Shown: positions 16,455 to 26,194 of the stretch, piece after piece | How the letters are laid out: each line of letters starts with the position of its first letter | Numbering within the stretch: position 1 is the stretch's first letter | Position numbers and translations under genes: made by a program | The notes under the pieces: generated by a model | Told to the model about the DNA's origin: nothing | Database searches by the model: none | What the model saw: the letters and a program-made list of their open reading frames with translations, nothing else | Assembly: GCF_013423485.1 (NCBI RefSeq) | Contig: NZ_JABFFR010000027.1 | Location: 62,001 to 126,000 of the forward strand | From: Azospirillum oleiclasticum | GTDB taxonomy: Bacteria > Pseudomonadota > Alphaproteobacteria > Azospirillales > Azospirillaceae | DNA length: 64,000 bases | Reading direction: 5' to 3'

Positions 16455-16708
16455 TGCTATGATGGCTGTAACGGGACAGGTTCGGCCGCGGCATCAGAGT
16501 CCTGATTCGGACCGATTGCGACATTTGTAGGCATTAATAAACGGCACATTTTAGGAACATTCCGATCGACTCGTATACGAATGCTTTGGTCTCTACCGGA
16601 ATCTCTCCAAAAAGGCGTATGCTTTCGCATATCACGACACCTTATTGCCGTCGCTGTGCCTAAAGGGCGAAAACTCTTGACAGCCCTATCTGAATACTAG
16701 GGCCCCCG

Positions 16709-16749
16709 TTGACGCCCGGCTCTGTCCCATGCTATCCCATGTCAGCCCA
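16709..16749 (+). promoter_or_regulatory. mraZ promoter with overlapping MraZ operator
   Basis: TTGACG (16709-16714), 17 bases, CTATCC (16732-16737). Three half-sites TCCCA (16725-16729), TCCCA (16735-16739) and GCCCA (16745-16749) are exactly 10 bp apart. Read on the minus strand they are TGGGN with 5-base spacers, the known MraZ recognition pattern. They cover the spacer, the -10 and the start point, so MraZ should repress its own operon. Confidence 0.75.
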
Positions 16750-16856
16750 GTAACGAACGGGACCGCACCTTTCGGGGTGGGGTTGGTCGGGCGGGCAAAT
16801 GGGGGTCGGCGGCCGCTTCGGCGGCCGTCATAACTGGGCAAGGGGTTTGGAAACGG

Positions 16857-17348
16857 ATGGCCGTTTTCCTGTCCACGCACGTCAACAAGGTTGACAGGAA
16901 GGGGCGCGTCTCGATCCCGGCGCAGTTCCGCCAGTCCCTTGCCAAGACGTCGGCCCCCAACGCGCTCTATGTCTGGCCGTCCCTGAACCATCCGGCGCTG
17001 GAGGGTGCGGATCAGGACTACATCGACATCCTGTCGGACAGCCTGGAGTCGCCCGACCTCGACGCCGAAGAGCGCGAGATGATCGAAACTTTTATCTTCG
17101 GGAAGATGGTGCCGCTGACGATCGACAACGAAGGCCGCGTCGGGCTTCCCAAGGATCTGGCCGAGATCGCCGGGGTCGGCGACGAGGCCGCCTTCATCGG
17201 CCGCCGCAAGACCTTCCAGATCTGGGAGCCGTCGGCGCTGAAGGCGCACGAGGACGCGCTGCGCGAGCAGGTCGTGAAGAAGGACATCTCGCTCAGCCAG
17301 ATCGTCGCCAAGGCGCAGCGCGGCGCGCGGGCGGGAGAGGGCGCATGA
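16857..17348 (+). CDS. mraZ: transcriptional regulator MraZ
   Basis: First gene of the dcw cluster; a ring-shaped AbrB-like DNA-binding protein that represses the cluster. It has 163 residues and two MraZ repeats, each with a DxxGR(V)xxP motif: [18 protein letters not shown] (about 11-28) and [19 protein letters not shown] (about 88-106). The C-terminal tail is Lys/Ala rich. Its presumed operator lies 110 bases upstream. The stop overlaps the rsmH start (ATGA). Confidence 0.95.
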   Translation: MAVFLSTHVNKVDRKGRVSIPAQFRQSLAKTSAPNALYVWPSLNHPALEGADQDYIDILSDSLESPDLDAEEREMIETFIFGKMVPLTIDNEGRVGLPKDLAEIAGVGDEAAFIGRRKTFQIWEPSALKAHEDALREQVVKKDISLSQIVAKAQRGARAGEGA

Positions 17349-18313
17349 CCGGCTCCTCCCACATCCCCGTCCTGCTGGCCGAGGTGGTCGCGGCGCTGGC
17401 CCCGCGCGACGGCGGCGTCTATGTGGACGGCACCTTCGGCGCCGGCGGCTACGCCTGCGCCATCCTGGACGCGGCCGATTGCCGCGTGTGGGGCATCGAC
17501 CGCGATCCGGCGGCGGTGGCGCGCGGGCGCGACCTCGCCGGCCGCTACCCCGGCCGGCTGGAGGTGGTGGAAGGCCGCTTCGGCGACATGCAGGGGCTGC
17601 TGGCCGAGCACGGCGTGACGGCGGCGGACGGGGTGGCGCTCGACCTCGGCGTCTCCTCCCCGCAGATCGACGAGGCGGAGCGCGGCTTCTCCTTCCGATT
17701 CGACGGCCCGCTCGACATGCGGATGGGACGGGATGGGACGACCGCCGCCGATCTGGTCAACGGCGCCGGCGAATCGGAACTGGCCGACATCGTCCACCAT
17801 CTGGGGGAGGAGCGGTTCGCCCGCCGGGTCGCCCGCGCCATCGTGGCGGCGCGCGCCGAGGCGCCCATCCTGCGCACCGGCCGGCTGGCCGAGATCGTGC
17901 GGTCGGCGGTGCCCAAGTCGCGCGACGGCATCGACCCCGCGACCCGCACCTTCCAGGCGCTGCGCATGCACGTGAACGACGAGATGGGGGAGATCGCCCG
18001 CGGCCTCGCCGCGGCGGAGCGGCTGCTGGCACCGGGCGGGCGGCTGGCCGTCGTCTCCTTCCACTCGCTGGAGGACCGGGCGGTGAAGGGCTTCCTGCGG
18101 GAACGCTCGGAGCCGCCGCCGGCCCCGTCCCGCCATCTGCCGGCCGCCGTCACCCCGGCGCGCCCGCCGTCACTCCGCCTGCTGCACCGCAAGCCGGTCG
18201 CCCCCGGGCCTGCGGAGCAGCACAACAACCCCCGCGCGCGCTCCGCAAGGCTGCGCGCCGCCGAACGCACGACGGCGCCGGCCTTCCCGGCGCCCGGAAA
18301 GGAAGCCGCCTGA
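17345..18313 (+). CDS. rsmH: 16S rRNA m4C1402 methyltransferase RsmH
   Basis: Formerly MraW. N4-methylates C1402 of 16S rRNA using S-adenosylmethionine. It has 322 residues. Seen: [20 protein letters not shown] (cofactor loop), [55 protein letters not shown], and the closing [16 protein letters not shown]. Second gene of dcw, overlapping mraZ by 4 bases and ftsL by 1 base. Confidence 0.97.
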   Translation: MTGSSHIPVLLAEVVAALAPRDGGVYVDGTFGAGGYACAILDAADCRVWGIDRDPAAVARGRDLAGRYPGRLEVVEGRFGDMQGLLAEHGVTAADGVALDLGVSSPQIDEAERGFSFRFDGPLDMRMGRDGTTAADLVNGAGESELADIVHHLGEERFARRVARAIVAARAEAPILRTGRLAEIVRSAVPKSRDGIDPATRTFQALRMHVNDEMGEIARGLAAAERLLAPGGRLAVVSFHSLEDRAVKGFLRERSEPPPAPSRHLPAAVTPARPPSLRLLHRKPVAPGPAEQHNNPRARSARLRAAERTTAPAFPAPGKEAA

Positions 18314-18984
18314 TGAACGGGAAACACGCGCTGATCTGGCTTGGCCTGGCGGCGGTCGCCGGTGCCGTCCTGTTCGAGACGAGCTACGAGGTTCAGGAGA
18401 TGGAGGAGCAGCTGGCCTCCCTGAACCGGCAAATCGTGCACGAGCAGGAGGCCATCCAGGTCCTGCGCGCGGAGTGGAGCTTCCTGAACGACCCGACGCG
18501 GCTGGAGAATCTCGCCCGCTCCCACACCGACCTGCGCCCGGCGGAGGCGCGGCAGTTCCTGGCGCTCGACGTGGTGCCGTTCCGTCCCACCCCCATGGTG
18601 ACCGAGCCGCTGCCGGCGGCGCCGGCCCCGCACAGCATTCCCAACGTCGCCTCCCAGCCGAAGCCCGGCCGGGTGCCGCCGTCGGCCGTGCCGACGCTGG
18701 CCTCCACCGGCGGTGGCGCTCCGGCCGTCCTGACGCCCGCCGTCATCACCGCTCCGGCGGCGGCTCCGGCGGGCGTGGGCCGGGAGACCGGCGCCACGGT
18801 CGCGGTGGCCAAGCCGCCGGCTGCCGTCAAGCCGTCGCAGGGCGCGCGCCCGTCCCCGTCCCGCCCGGCGGAGACGATGCCGGCCCGGGTCGCCGGCGGT
18901 GGGGCGACTCGCTCGACCCCGACCATTCCGGTCGCCAACGACGCGATGGGGGTGCTGATCGCCCGGCTGGGAGGCAACCAATGA
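18313..18984 (+). CDS. ftsL: cell division protein FtsL with long Ala/Pro-rich tail
   Basis: Bitopic divisome protein that works with FtsB and FtsQ to switch on FtsWI. It has 223 residues: a short cytoplasmic start, a membrane helix (HALIWLGLAAVAGAVLFETS, about 4-23), a coiled coil (VQEMEEQLASLNRQIVHEQE), then the NDPTRLENLAR segment. After about residue 100 comes a roughly 120-residue low-complexity Pro/Ala/Val tail ending VLIARLGGNQ. Family members are often near 120 residues, so this tail is unusual. Identified from position and topology, since sequence conservation is low. Confidence 0.85.
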   Translation: MNGKHALIWLGLAAVAGAVLFETSYEVQEMEEQLASLNRQIVHEQEAIQVLRAEWSFLNDPTRLENLARSHTDLRPAEARQFLALDVVPFRPTPMVTEPLPAAPAPHSIPNVASQPKPGRVPPSAVPTLASTGGGAPAVLTPAVITAPAAAPAGVGRETGATVAVAKPPAAVKPSQGARPSPSRPAETMPARVAGGGATRSTPTIPVANDAMGVLIARLGGNQ

Positions 18985-20777
18985 CCGACGGCACGCTGTC
19001 CGGATACGAGCTGCGCGCGGATGGCCCGCCGCCGTCCGCCGTCCGTCCGCGCACCACCCTGTCGGTGGCGCTGGAGCAGACGCGCAATCGGCTGATGGTG
19101 ACCGCCGCCATGGTGGCGCTGGCCTTCACCGCCATCTCGGCCAAGCTGGTGGACGCCACCGTGCTGCGCCACGTGTCGGAGCCGAAGCAGGCGCTCGTCG
19201 CCGAGGTCGGCACCCTGCCGGTGGCGCGCGCCGACATCACCGACCGCAACGGCAACCTGCTGGCGACCTCGCTGGCCACCGCGTCGCTCTACGCCGATCC
19301 CAAGCTGGTGATCGATCCCAAGGAGGCCGCGCGCAAGCTGGTCGCGGTGCTGCCCGAGCTCGACCTGAAGGACCTGACCGAGAAGCTGTCGAGCGGCAAA
19401 CGCTTCATCTGGATCAAGCGCAACCTGACGCCGAAGCAGCATTTCCAGGTCTTCCGCCTGGGCATCCCCGGCGTCTATTTCGAGCGGGAGGAGCGGCGCT
19501 TCTACCCCACCTCCAACCTCACCTCGCACGTGGTGGGTTTCACCGGTGTGGACAACAACGGTCTGGCCGGGATGGAGCAGGGGGCCGACAAGCGGCTGCG
19601 CACCGACCCGCGCCCGCTCCAGCTCTCGCTCGACCTGCGGCTGCAGCACATCCTGCGCAAGGAGCTGGCCGCCGCGACGGAGGAATTCCGGGCGCTGGGT
19701 GCCGCCGGCATGATCTACGACGTGCGCAACGGCGAGGTCCTGGCGATGGTCTCGCTGCCCGACTTCGATCCGCACGACCCGACCGGGCTGGACGAGAACA
19801 CGCTGTTCAACCGCAACACGCTGGGCGTGTACGAGATGGGCAGCACCTTCAAGATCTTCAACTCGGCGATGGCGCTCGACTCGGGGAAGGTGCGTCTGGC
19901 CGACAGCTTCGACGCCTCCCATTCCATCCAGATCGGCCGCTTCACCATCAGCGACTACCACGGGAAGAACCGTTGGCTGACGGTGCCGGAGATCTTCCAG
20001 TACTCCTCCAACATCGGCTCGGTGCGCATGGCGCTGCAGGTCGGGGTGCAGGCCCAGAAGGCGTTCATGACCAAGATGGGCTTCATGCGGCCGACCGCCA
20101 TCGAGCTGCCGGAGAACGGCTGGCCGCTCGTGCCCAACCCGTGGCGCGAGATCAACGCGATGACGATCTCCTTCGGGCACGGCATCTCGGTCAGCCCCAT
20201 GCACACGATCGCGGCGGCTGCCGGGATGATCAACGGTGGGATCATACACCCGCCGACGATCCTCAAACGCGACCCCGATGCCGAGGTTCCCGGCGAGCGG
20301 GTCATTTCCGACCAGACGTCCCGGATGATGCGGAAGCTGTTCCGGCTGGTGGTCACCGACGGTTCCGCGAAGTCGGCGGAGGTCAAAGGCTATGTGGTCG
20401 GCGGCAAGACCGGCACGGCCGACAAGCAGAAGGGGCGCAGCTACAGCACGAACGCCCGGCTGTCGTCCTTCGTCGGCGCCTTCCCCATGCACGACCCGCG
20501 CTACATCGTGTTCGTCATGGTGGACGAGCCGAAGGCGACCGCGAAGACCTTCGGCTATGCCACCGGCGGCTGGGTCGCCGCTCCGGCGGTCAGCCGTGTG
20601 ATCCGCCAGATCGGCCCGCTGCTCAACGTGCCGGTGTACGACGAGACGCTGCCCGAAATCCGCAACGCCGTGGATCTCAACCCGCCCGCACCCGCCGCCC
20701 CGATTCCGACCAAGGCCGCCGCCGCCAGCACGAAGGGAAGCACCGTTGCGTCTGTCCCGACTCTCCGGCCGAACTGA
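18981..20777 (+). CDS. ftsI: division transpeptidase FtsI (PBP3)
   Basis: Class B penicillin-binding protein that cross-links septal peptidoglycan with FtsW. It has 598 residues and one N-terminal helix (about 38-55). The pedestal domain contains ADITDRNGNLLATSL. The transpeptidase domain has active Ser288 in STFK, Ser342-Ser-Asn344 in the SxN motif and Lys476-Thr-Gly in the KTG motif. A Pro/Ala tail follows. Overlaps ftsL by 4 bases, and its end overlaps the murE start. Confidence 0.96.
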   Translation: MTDGTLSGYELRADGPPPSAVRPRTTLSVALEQTRNRLMVTAAMVALAFTAISAKLVDATVLRHVSEPKQALVAEVGTLPVARADITDRNGNLLATSLATASLYADPKLVIDPKEAARKLVAVLPELDLKDLTEKLSSGKRFIWIKRNLTPKQHFQVFRLGIPGVYFEREERRFYPTSNLTSHVVGFTGVDNNGLAGMEQGADKRLRTDPRPLQLSLDLRLQHILRKELAAATEEFRALGAAGMIYDVRNGEVLAMVSLPDFDPHDPTGLDENTLFNRNTLGVYEMGSTFKIFNSAMALDSGKVRLADSFDASHSIQIGRFTISDYHGKNRWLTVPEIFQYSSNIGSVRMALQVGVQAQKAFMTKMGFMRPTAIELPENGWPLVPNPWREINAMTISFGHGISVSPMHTIAAAAGMINGGIIHPPTILKRDPDAEVPGERVISDQTSRMMRKLFRLVVTDGSAKSAEVKGYVVGGKTGTADKQKGRSYSTNARLSSFVGAFPMHDPRYIVFVMVDEPKATAKTFGYATGGWVAAPAVSRVIRQIGPLLNVPVYDETLPEIRNAVDLNPPAPAAPIPTKAAAASTKGSTVASVPTLRPN

Positions 20778-22197
20778 CGCGCCTTCGGGCGACGTCGAGG
20801 TGACCGGGCTCACCGCGGACAGCCGCGCGGTGGGGCCCGGTTTCCTGTTCGCGGCCCTGCCGGGCAGCCGCGCCGACGGGCGTGCCTACATCATGGATGC
20901 GGTCGCCAAGGGGGCGGTGGCGATCCTGGCCCCCCGCGGCACGGCGCTGCCGGACGGGACCGCCGGCGTGACCCTGATCGAGGACGACGAGCCGCGGCAC
21001 GCCTTCGCGCGCATGGCCGCCGCCTTCCACGGCCGGCAGCCGGAGACGGTGGTCGCCGTCACCGGGACCAACGGCAAGACCTCCACCGTGCAGTTCGTCC
21101 GCCAGATTTGGGCCGCGCTCGGCCACAAGGCCGCCAGCCTCGGCACGCTGGGGCTGATCGGGCCGGGGGTGGACCGCTACGGCTCCATGACCACGCCGGA
21201 CCCGGTGGCGCTGCACCGCGACCTCGCCGCGCTGGCGGATGCCGGCATCGACCATCTGGCGATGGAGGCGTCGAGCCACGGCCTCGACCAGTTCCGGCTG
21301 GACGGGGTGCGGCTGGCCGCGGCGGGATTCACCAACCTGACGCGCGACCATCTCGACTACCACGGCAGCATGGAGGCCTATCTGGCGGCCAAGGCCGCGC
21401 TGTTCGGCCGGGTGCTGCCGGCCGGCGCCACGGCCGTGCTGAACGCCGATTCGGACGCCTTCGCCACCCTTGCCGCGATTTGTTCCAGCCGCGCAACGAC
21501 CGTTCTCGGCTATGGTCTGACCGGCCGCGAGCTGGCGGTGCGGGCGGTGGAGCCACTGGCCCACGGGCAACGCCTGCACCTCACCGTTCTCGGCCGTGAT
21601 CTCATCGTGGAGCTGCCGCTGGTGGGGCGTTTCCAGGCTTGGAACGCGCTCTGCGCGCTCGGCCTCGTCATCGCCTCGGGTGGCGACCGGGACCGGGCGC
21701 TCGACGCGCTGGCCGGGCTGGAGGGCGTGCCGGGGCGGCTTCAGCACGTCGCCACCCGCGCCAACCGCGCCGCCATTTATGTGGATTACGCCCACACGCC
21801 CGACGCGCTGGAGACGGTGCTTCGGGCGCTGCGACCGCACGCGGCCCGGCAGCTGGTCTGCGTGTTCGGCTGCGGCGGCGACCGCGACCGCGGCAAGCGG
21901 CCGGTGATGGGGGAGCTGGCCGGCCGGCTGGCCGACCGCGCCATCGTCACCGACGACAACCCGCGCACCGAGGATCCGGCTTTCGTGCGCGGCGAGGTGC
22001 TGGCCGGCAGCGCCCGGCTGGAGGAGATCGGCGACCGGCGGCAGGCCATCCGTACGGCGGTGGCCGGGCTGCAGGCCGGCGACGTGCTGGTGATCGCCGG
22101 CAAGGGACATGAGCAGGGACAGACCGTCGGGACCGAGGTCAGGCCGTTCGACGACGCCACCGAGGCCCGGGCCGCCGTAGCGGAGGTTGGGGAATGA
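20746..22197 (+). CDS. murE: UDP-MurNAc-tripeptide synthetase MurE
   Basis: Adds meso-diaminopimelate to UDP-MurNAc-L-Ala-D-Glu. It has 483 residues from a TTG start with GAAGGGAAG upstream; it overlaps ftsI by 32 bases. P-loop VTGTNGKTSTVQF (about residues 105-117), carbamylated-Lys region MEAYLAAKAALF, and the diaminopimelate-specific DNPRTEDP motif, which predicts a DAP-type wall. Fifth gene of dcw. Confidence 0.95.
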   Translation: MRLSRLSGRTDAPSGDVEVTGLTADSRAVGPGFLFAALPGSRADGRAYIMDAVAKGAVAILAPRGTALPDGTAGVTLIEDDEPRHAFARMAAAFHGRQPETVVAVTGTNGKTSTVQFVRQIWAALGHKAASLGTLGLIGPGVDRYGSMTTPDPVALHRDLAALADAGIDHLAMEASSHGLDQFRLDGVRLAAAGFTNLTRDHLDYHGSMEAYLAAKAALFGRVLPAGATAVLNADSDAFATLAAICSSRATTVLGYGLTGRELAVRAVEPLAHGQRLHLTVLGRDLIVELPLVGRFQAWNALCALGLVIASGGDRDRALDALAGLEGVPGRLQHVATRANRAAIYVDYAHTPDALETVLRALRPHAARQLVCVFGCGGDRDRGKRPVMGELAGRLADRAIVTDDNPRTEDPAFVRGEVLAGSARLEEIGDRRQAIRTAVAGLQAGDVLVIAGKGHEQGQTVGTEVRPFDDATEARAAVAEVGE

Positions 22198-23696
22198 GCG
22201 AGGGAGTGGGGACGCCTGTGCCGGGAACGACCGTGCTGTGGACCGCCGCCGATGCGGCCGCCGCCACGGGCGGCCGGGCCACTGGAGCGACGGAAGGCAC
22301 GTGGACGGCGACCGGCGTGTCGATCGACAGCCGGACGGTGGCGCAGGGCGACCTGTTCGTGGCGATCCGCGGGCCGAACTTCGACGGGCACGGCTTCGTC
22401 GCCGACGCGCTGGCGAAGGGCGCCGCCGCGGCGCTGGTCGATCACGCCCCCGACGGGCTTCCCGCGGGGGCGCCTCTGCTGCTCGTGTCGGGTGATACGC
22501 TGGACGCCTTGGGCGCCCTCGGTCAGGCGGCGCGGGCACGGGCGGCGGCGCGGGTGATCGGGGTCACCGGTTCGGTCGGCAAGACCGGCACCAAGGAGGC
22601 GCTGCGCCATGTGCTGTCGGGTCAGGCGCCGACCTTCGCCACCGAAGGCTCGCTGAACAACCATTGGGGCGTGCCGCTCAGCCTCGCCCGGCTGCCGGCC
22701 GGCGCCGCCTACGGCGTGTTCGAGCTGGGCATGAACCACGCGGGCGAGCTGGGGCCGCTGTCGCGGCAGGTGCGGCCCGACGTCGCCGTGATCACCACGG
22801 TGGAGGCGGCGCATCTGGAGTTCTTCGCGTCGGTGGAGGCCATCGCCGACGCCAAGGCCGAGATCTTCGAGGGCGTGTCGCCGCAGGGCGTTGCCGTTCT
22901 GAACCGCGACAACCCGCATTTCGGGCGCCTCGCCAAGGCCGCCAAGGCCCAGGGCATCGGCCGCGTCTGGAGCTTCGGCAGCCAGGATGGCGCCGACGCG
23001 CGGCTGGTCGACTGCTCCCTGCACGCCACCTGCTCGGCCGTCACCGCGGTGATCAAGGGCGAGCGGCTGCAATACTGCCTGTCGCTGCCGGGGCGGCACT
23101 GGGTGATGAACAGCTTGGCCGTGCTGCTGGCCGCGGGTGCCGCGGGTGCCGACCTCGCCACCGCGGCGCGCGCCCTGTCGTCGCTCCAGCCGGTGAAGGG
23201 GCGCGGGGTGCGTCAGCGCATCCAGCTCAGCCCCGTTCGCGGGGCCGGCGCCTTCTCCCTGGTGGACGAGAGCTACAACGCCAGCCCGGCCGCCATGACC
23301 GCCGCCTTCGAGGTGCTGGGCAAGCTCGACCCCGGCGCCGGCGGGCGGCGCGTGGCTGTCCTGGGCGACATGCGCGAGCTGGGCGCCCGCGCCGACCAGC
23401 TCCACGCCGCGCTGGCCGAGCCGCTGCGCAAGGCGGGGGTGGACACCGTGCATTGCTGCGGTCCGCACATGCGCGCGCTCTACGACAAACTGCCGCCGGC
23501 CATGCGCGGCCACTGGACCGAGGCGAGCGCCGAGCTGGCCCCGCTGGTGGCGGACGCCGTGCACGGCGGCGACGTGGTTCTGGTGAAGGGGTCGGCGGGG
23601 TCGCGCATGGCCCTGGTGGTGCAGGCGCTGGCGGCGCTCGATCATCCGCGCGACGGGGTGGCGCCAGCCGCCCTGGTCAACGGCAAGCGGGGCTGA
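22194..23696 (+). CDS. murF: UDP-MurNAc-tripeptide:D-Ala-D-Ala ligase MurF
   Basis: Adds D-Ala-D-Ala to complete the UDP-MurNAc-pentapeptide. It has 500 residues. Mur ligase layout: N-terminal UDP-binding part with [19 protein letters not shown]-loop [15 protein letters not shown], and [29 protein letters not shown] and [11 protein letters not shown] as typical MurF motifs. Overlaps murE by 4 bases. Confidence 0.95.
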   Translation: MSEGVGTPVPGTTVLWTAADAAAATGGRATGATEGTWTATGVSIDSRTVAQGDLFVAIRGPNFDGHGFVADALAKGAAAALVDHAPDGLPAGAPLLLVSGDTLDALGALGQAARARAAARVIGVTGSVGKTGTKEALRHVLSGQAPTFATEGSLNNHWGVPLSLARLPAGAAYGVFELGMNHAGELGPLSRQVRPDVAVITTVEAAHLEFFASVEAIADAKAEIFEGVSPQGVAVLNRDNPHFGRLAKAAKAQGIGRVWSFGSQDGADARLVDCSLHATCSAVTAVIKGERLQYCLSLPGRHWVMNSLAVLLAAGAAGADLATAARALSSLQPVKGRGVRQRIQLSPVRGAGAFSLVDESYNASPAAMTAAFEVLGKLDPGAGGRRVAVLGDMRELGARADQLHAALAEPLRKAGVDTVHCCGPHMRALYDKLPPAMRGHWTEASAELAPLVADAVHGGDVVLVKGSAGSRMALVVQALAALDHPRDGVAPAALVNGKRG

Positions 23697-23706
23697 GGCG
23701 ACGGCG

Positions 23707-24792
23707 ATGCTGTACAACCTGCTCTTCCCCCTGGCCGACGTCTTCAGCCCGTTCAACCTGTTCCGGTATCTCACCTTCCGGACCGGCGGGGCGGTGATCA
23801 CCGCGCTCGTCATCTCCTTCGTCTTCTTCCCGCGTCTGATCGCCTGGCTGAAGAGCAAGCAGGGGGAGGGGCAGCCGATCCGAACCGACGGCCCCGAGAC
23901 CCACCTGAAGAAGAAGGGCACGCCCACCATGGGCGGGCTGATGATCCTGATCGCCGTCACCATCAGCACCGTGTTGTGGGTGGACCTGACCAACGCCTAC
24001 ACCTGGATCGTGCTGGGCGTGACCATCGGCTACGGGCTGATCGGCTTCCAGGACGACTATCTGAAGCTGACCAAGCGCAACCCCAAGGGCATGTCGGGCA
24101 AGGCGAAGCTGATCGGGCAGGTCGGCCTCGGCGTCGCCGCCGCCATCGCCGTGGTGCTGGTGGCGCAGCCGACGCTGGCGACCGGGCTGGCGGTGCCCTT
24201 CGTGAAGGATTTCGTGATCGAGCTGGGCTGGTTCTTCGTGCCGGTGGCGGCCTTCGTCATCGTCGGCGCGTCGAACGCGGTGAACCTGACCGACGGGCTG
24301 GACGGTCTCGCCATCGTGCCGGCGATGATCGCGGCCGGTTGCTTCGGCCTGATCGCCTATCTGTCGGGCAACGCCATCTTCGCCAACTACCTGCAGATCC
24401 ACCATGTGCCGGGCTCGGGCGAGCTGGCGGTGTTCTGCGGGGCGCTGGCCGGGGCGGGGCTGGGCTTCCTGTGGTTCAACGCGCCGCCGGCCATGGTGTT
24501 CATGGGCGACACCGGCTCGCTGTCCATCGGCGGGGCGCTGGGCGCCATCTCCGTCGTCACCAAGCACGAGATCGTGCTGGCGATCATCGGCGGGCTGTTC
24601 GTGCTGGAGACGGTGTCGGTGATCGTGCAGGTCACCTCCTTCCGGCTGACCGGCAAGCGGGTGTTCCGCATGGCGCCGCTGCACCATCACTTCGAGAAGA
24701 AGGGCTGGGCGGAGCCGACGGTGGTCATCCGCTTCTGGATCATCGCCTCCATCCTGGCCCTCATCGGCCTCTCCACCCTGAAGCTGCGGTGA
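23707..24792 (+). CDS. mraY: phospho-MurNAc-pentapeptide transferase MraY
   Basis: Transfers phospho-MurNAc-pentapeptide to undecaprenyl phosphate, making lipid I. It has 361 residues and about ten membrane helices. Key motifs: [14 protein letters not shown], the Asp pair in [26 protein letters not shown], and the His-rich [15 protein letters not shown] loop. Located between murF and murD. Confidence 0.97.
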   Translation: MLYNLLFPLADVFSPFNLFRYLTFRTGGAVITALVISFVFFPRLIAWLKSKQGEGQPIRTDGPETHLKKKGTPTMGGLMILIAVTISTVLWVDLTNAYTWIVLGVTIGYGLIGFQDDYLKLTKRNPKGMSGKAKLIGQVGLGVAAAIAVVLVAQPTLATGLAVPFVKDFVIELGWFFVPVAAFVIVGASNAVNLTDGLDGLAIVPAMIAAGCFGLIAYLSGNAIFANYLQIHHVPGSGELAVFCGALAGAGLGFLWFNAPPAMVFMGDTGSLSIGGALGAISVVTKHEIVLAIIGGLFVLETVSVIVQVTSFRLTGKRVFRMAPLHHHFEKKGWAEPTVVIRFWIIASILALIGLSTLKLR

Positions 24793-24799
24793 GGCCGGG

Positions 24800-26194
24800 A
24801 TGATCGACCTCTCCTTCCTGCAAGGCCGTGCGGTGGCGGTGATGGGGCTCGGCAAGTCCGGCCTCGCCACCGCCGACGCGCTTTTGCGCGCGGGCTCCGA
24901 CGTCCGCGTGTGGGACGACAACGCGGCCAAGCGTGGGGAGGCGGAGGCCGCCGGCTTCCGCGTCGTGGACCCGCTGGCCGCCGACCTGTCGGGGCTGGCG
25001 GCCCTCGTCTGGTCCCCCGGCATCCCGCACAGCTTTCCCAAGCCGCACCCCGCCGCGGTCCGCGCACGCGCCGCCGGGATCGAGCCGCTGTGCGACGTCG
25101 ATCTGCTGGGCCGCGCCGAGCCGGACGCCGCCTTCATCGGCATCACCGGCACCAACGGCAAGTCCACCACCACCAGCCTGATCGCCCACGTCATGCAGGC
25201 CGCCGGCCGGCGCTCGGCCGTCGGCGGCAACCTGGGCACGCCGGTGCTGACGCTGCCGCCGATGGGCGAGGGCGGCACCTATGTGCTGGAGATGTCGAGC
25301 TACCAGCTCGAACTGACGCGCTCCATCGTCTTCGGCGTGGCGGTGCTGCTCAACATCACGCCGGACCATCTGGACCGGCACGGCGGCATGGACGGCTACA
25401 TCGCCGCCAAGCGCCTGATCTTCCGCGGCCAGACGGGGGCTGATACGGCTGTCGTCGGGGTGGATGACGCGCACTGCCGCGCCATCGCCGACGGGCTGTC
25501 CGCCGCCGGCGGTCCGCGGGTGTGGCGGATCAGCGCCGAGGGGCCGGTCGCGGGCGGCGTCTACGCCGACGGCGGCTGGCTGGTGGACGACACCGAGGGC
25601 CGGGCGGAGCGGGTGGTGGAGCTCGCCACCCTGCCGACGCTGCTCGGCCGGCACAATTGGCAGAACGCCGCCGCGGCCTTCGCCGCCTGCAAGGCGGCGG
25701 GCGTGCCGGCGGCGGTGATCGCCGCGGCCATGGGAACCTTCCCCGGCCTTGCCCACCGGCAGCAGACGGTGGCGACGCTGCGCGGCGTGCGCTTCGTCAA
25801 CGACAGCAAGGCCACCAACGCCGACGCGGCGGAGAAGGCGCTGGCGACCTACGCGCCGGTCTACTGGATCCTCGGCGGGCAGGCCAAGGACACCGGGCTC
25901 GCCGGGCTGGAGCCGCTGATGCCGCGCGTCCGCCGCGCCTTCCTGATCGGCGAGGCGAGCGAGCGTTTCGCCACCTGGCTGGAGGCCAACGGCGTGGCGC
26001 ATGAGCGCTGCGGCACGCTGGACGTGGCGGTGCGCCGCGCCGCCGGGGCGGCGTGGGACGACGCGCTGCCCGGTGCGGCGGTGCTGCTGGCCCCGGCCTG
26101 CGCGTCCTTCGACCAGTTCGCCAATTTCGAGAAGCGCGGCGAGGCCTTCGCCGCGCTGGTCAACGAGCTTCCACAGGGAGGGGCGGCCGCATGA
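24800..26194 (+). CDS. murD: UDP-MurNAc-L-Ala:D-Glu ligase MurD
   Basis: Adds D-glutamate to UDP-MurNAc-L-alanine. It has 464 residues. N-terminal GLGKSGLATADALL, P-loop ITGTNGKSTTTSLIAHV, LEMSSYQLE, INITPDHLDRHG-type segment (LNITPDHLDRHGGMDGYIAA), and FVNDSKATNADAAEKAL near the C-terminal domain. Starts 8 bases after mraY and overlaps ftsW by 4 bases. Confidence 0.96.
   Translation: MIDLSFLQGRAVAVMGLGKSGLATADALLRAGSDVRVWDDNAAKRGEAEAAGFRVVDPLAADLSGLAALVWSPGIPHSFPKPHPAAVRARAAGIEPLCDVDLLGRAEPDAAFIGITGTNGKSTTTSLIAHVMQAAGRRSAVGGNLGTPVLTLPPMGEGGTYVLEMSSYQLELTRSIVFGVAVLLNITPDHLDRHGGMDGYIAAKRLIFRGQTGADTAVVGVDDAHCRAIADGLSAAGGPRVWRISAEGPVAGGVYADGGWLVDDTEGRAERVVELATLPTLLGRHNWQNAAAAFAACKAAGVPAAVIAAAMGTFPGLAHRQQTVATLRGVRFVNDSKATNADAAEKALATYAPVYWILGGQAKDTGLAGLEPLMPRVRRAFLIGEASERFATWLEANGVAHERCGTLDVAVRRAAGAAWDDALPGAAVLLAPACASFDQFANFEKRGEAFAALVNELPQGGAAA

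Noticed and set aside
16394-16700. Replication origin next to mraZ
   Set aside because: Only two imperfect DnaA boxes and no dnaA, gyrB or parAB nearby; AT-richness alone is not enough.
18393-20813. 806-codon minus-strand frame under ftsI
   Set aside because: Mirror of the ftsL/ftsI coding pattern; no motif, and the plus-strand genes are certain.
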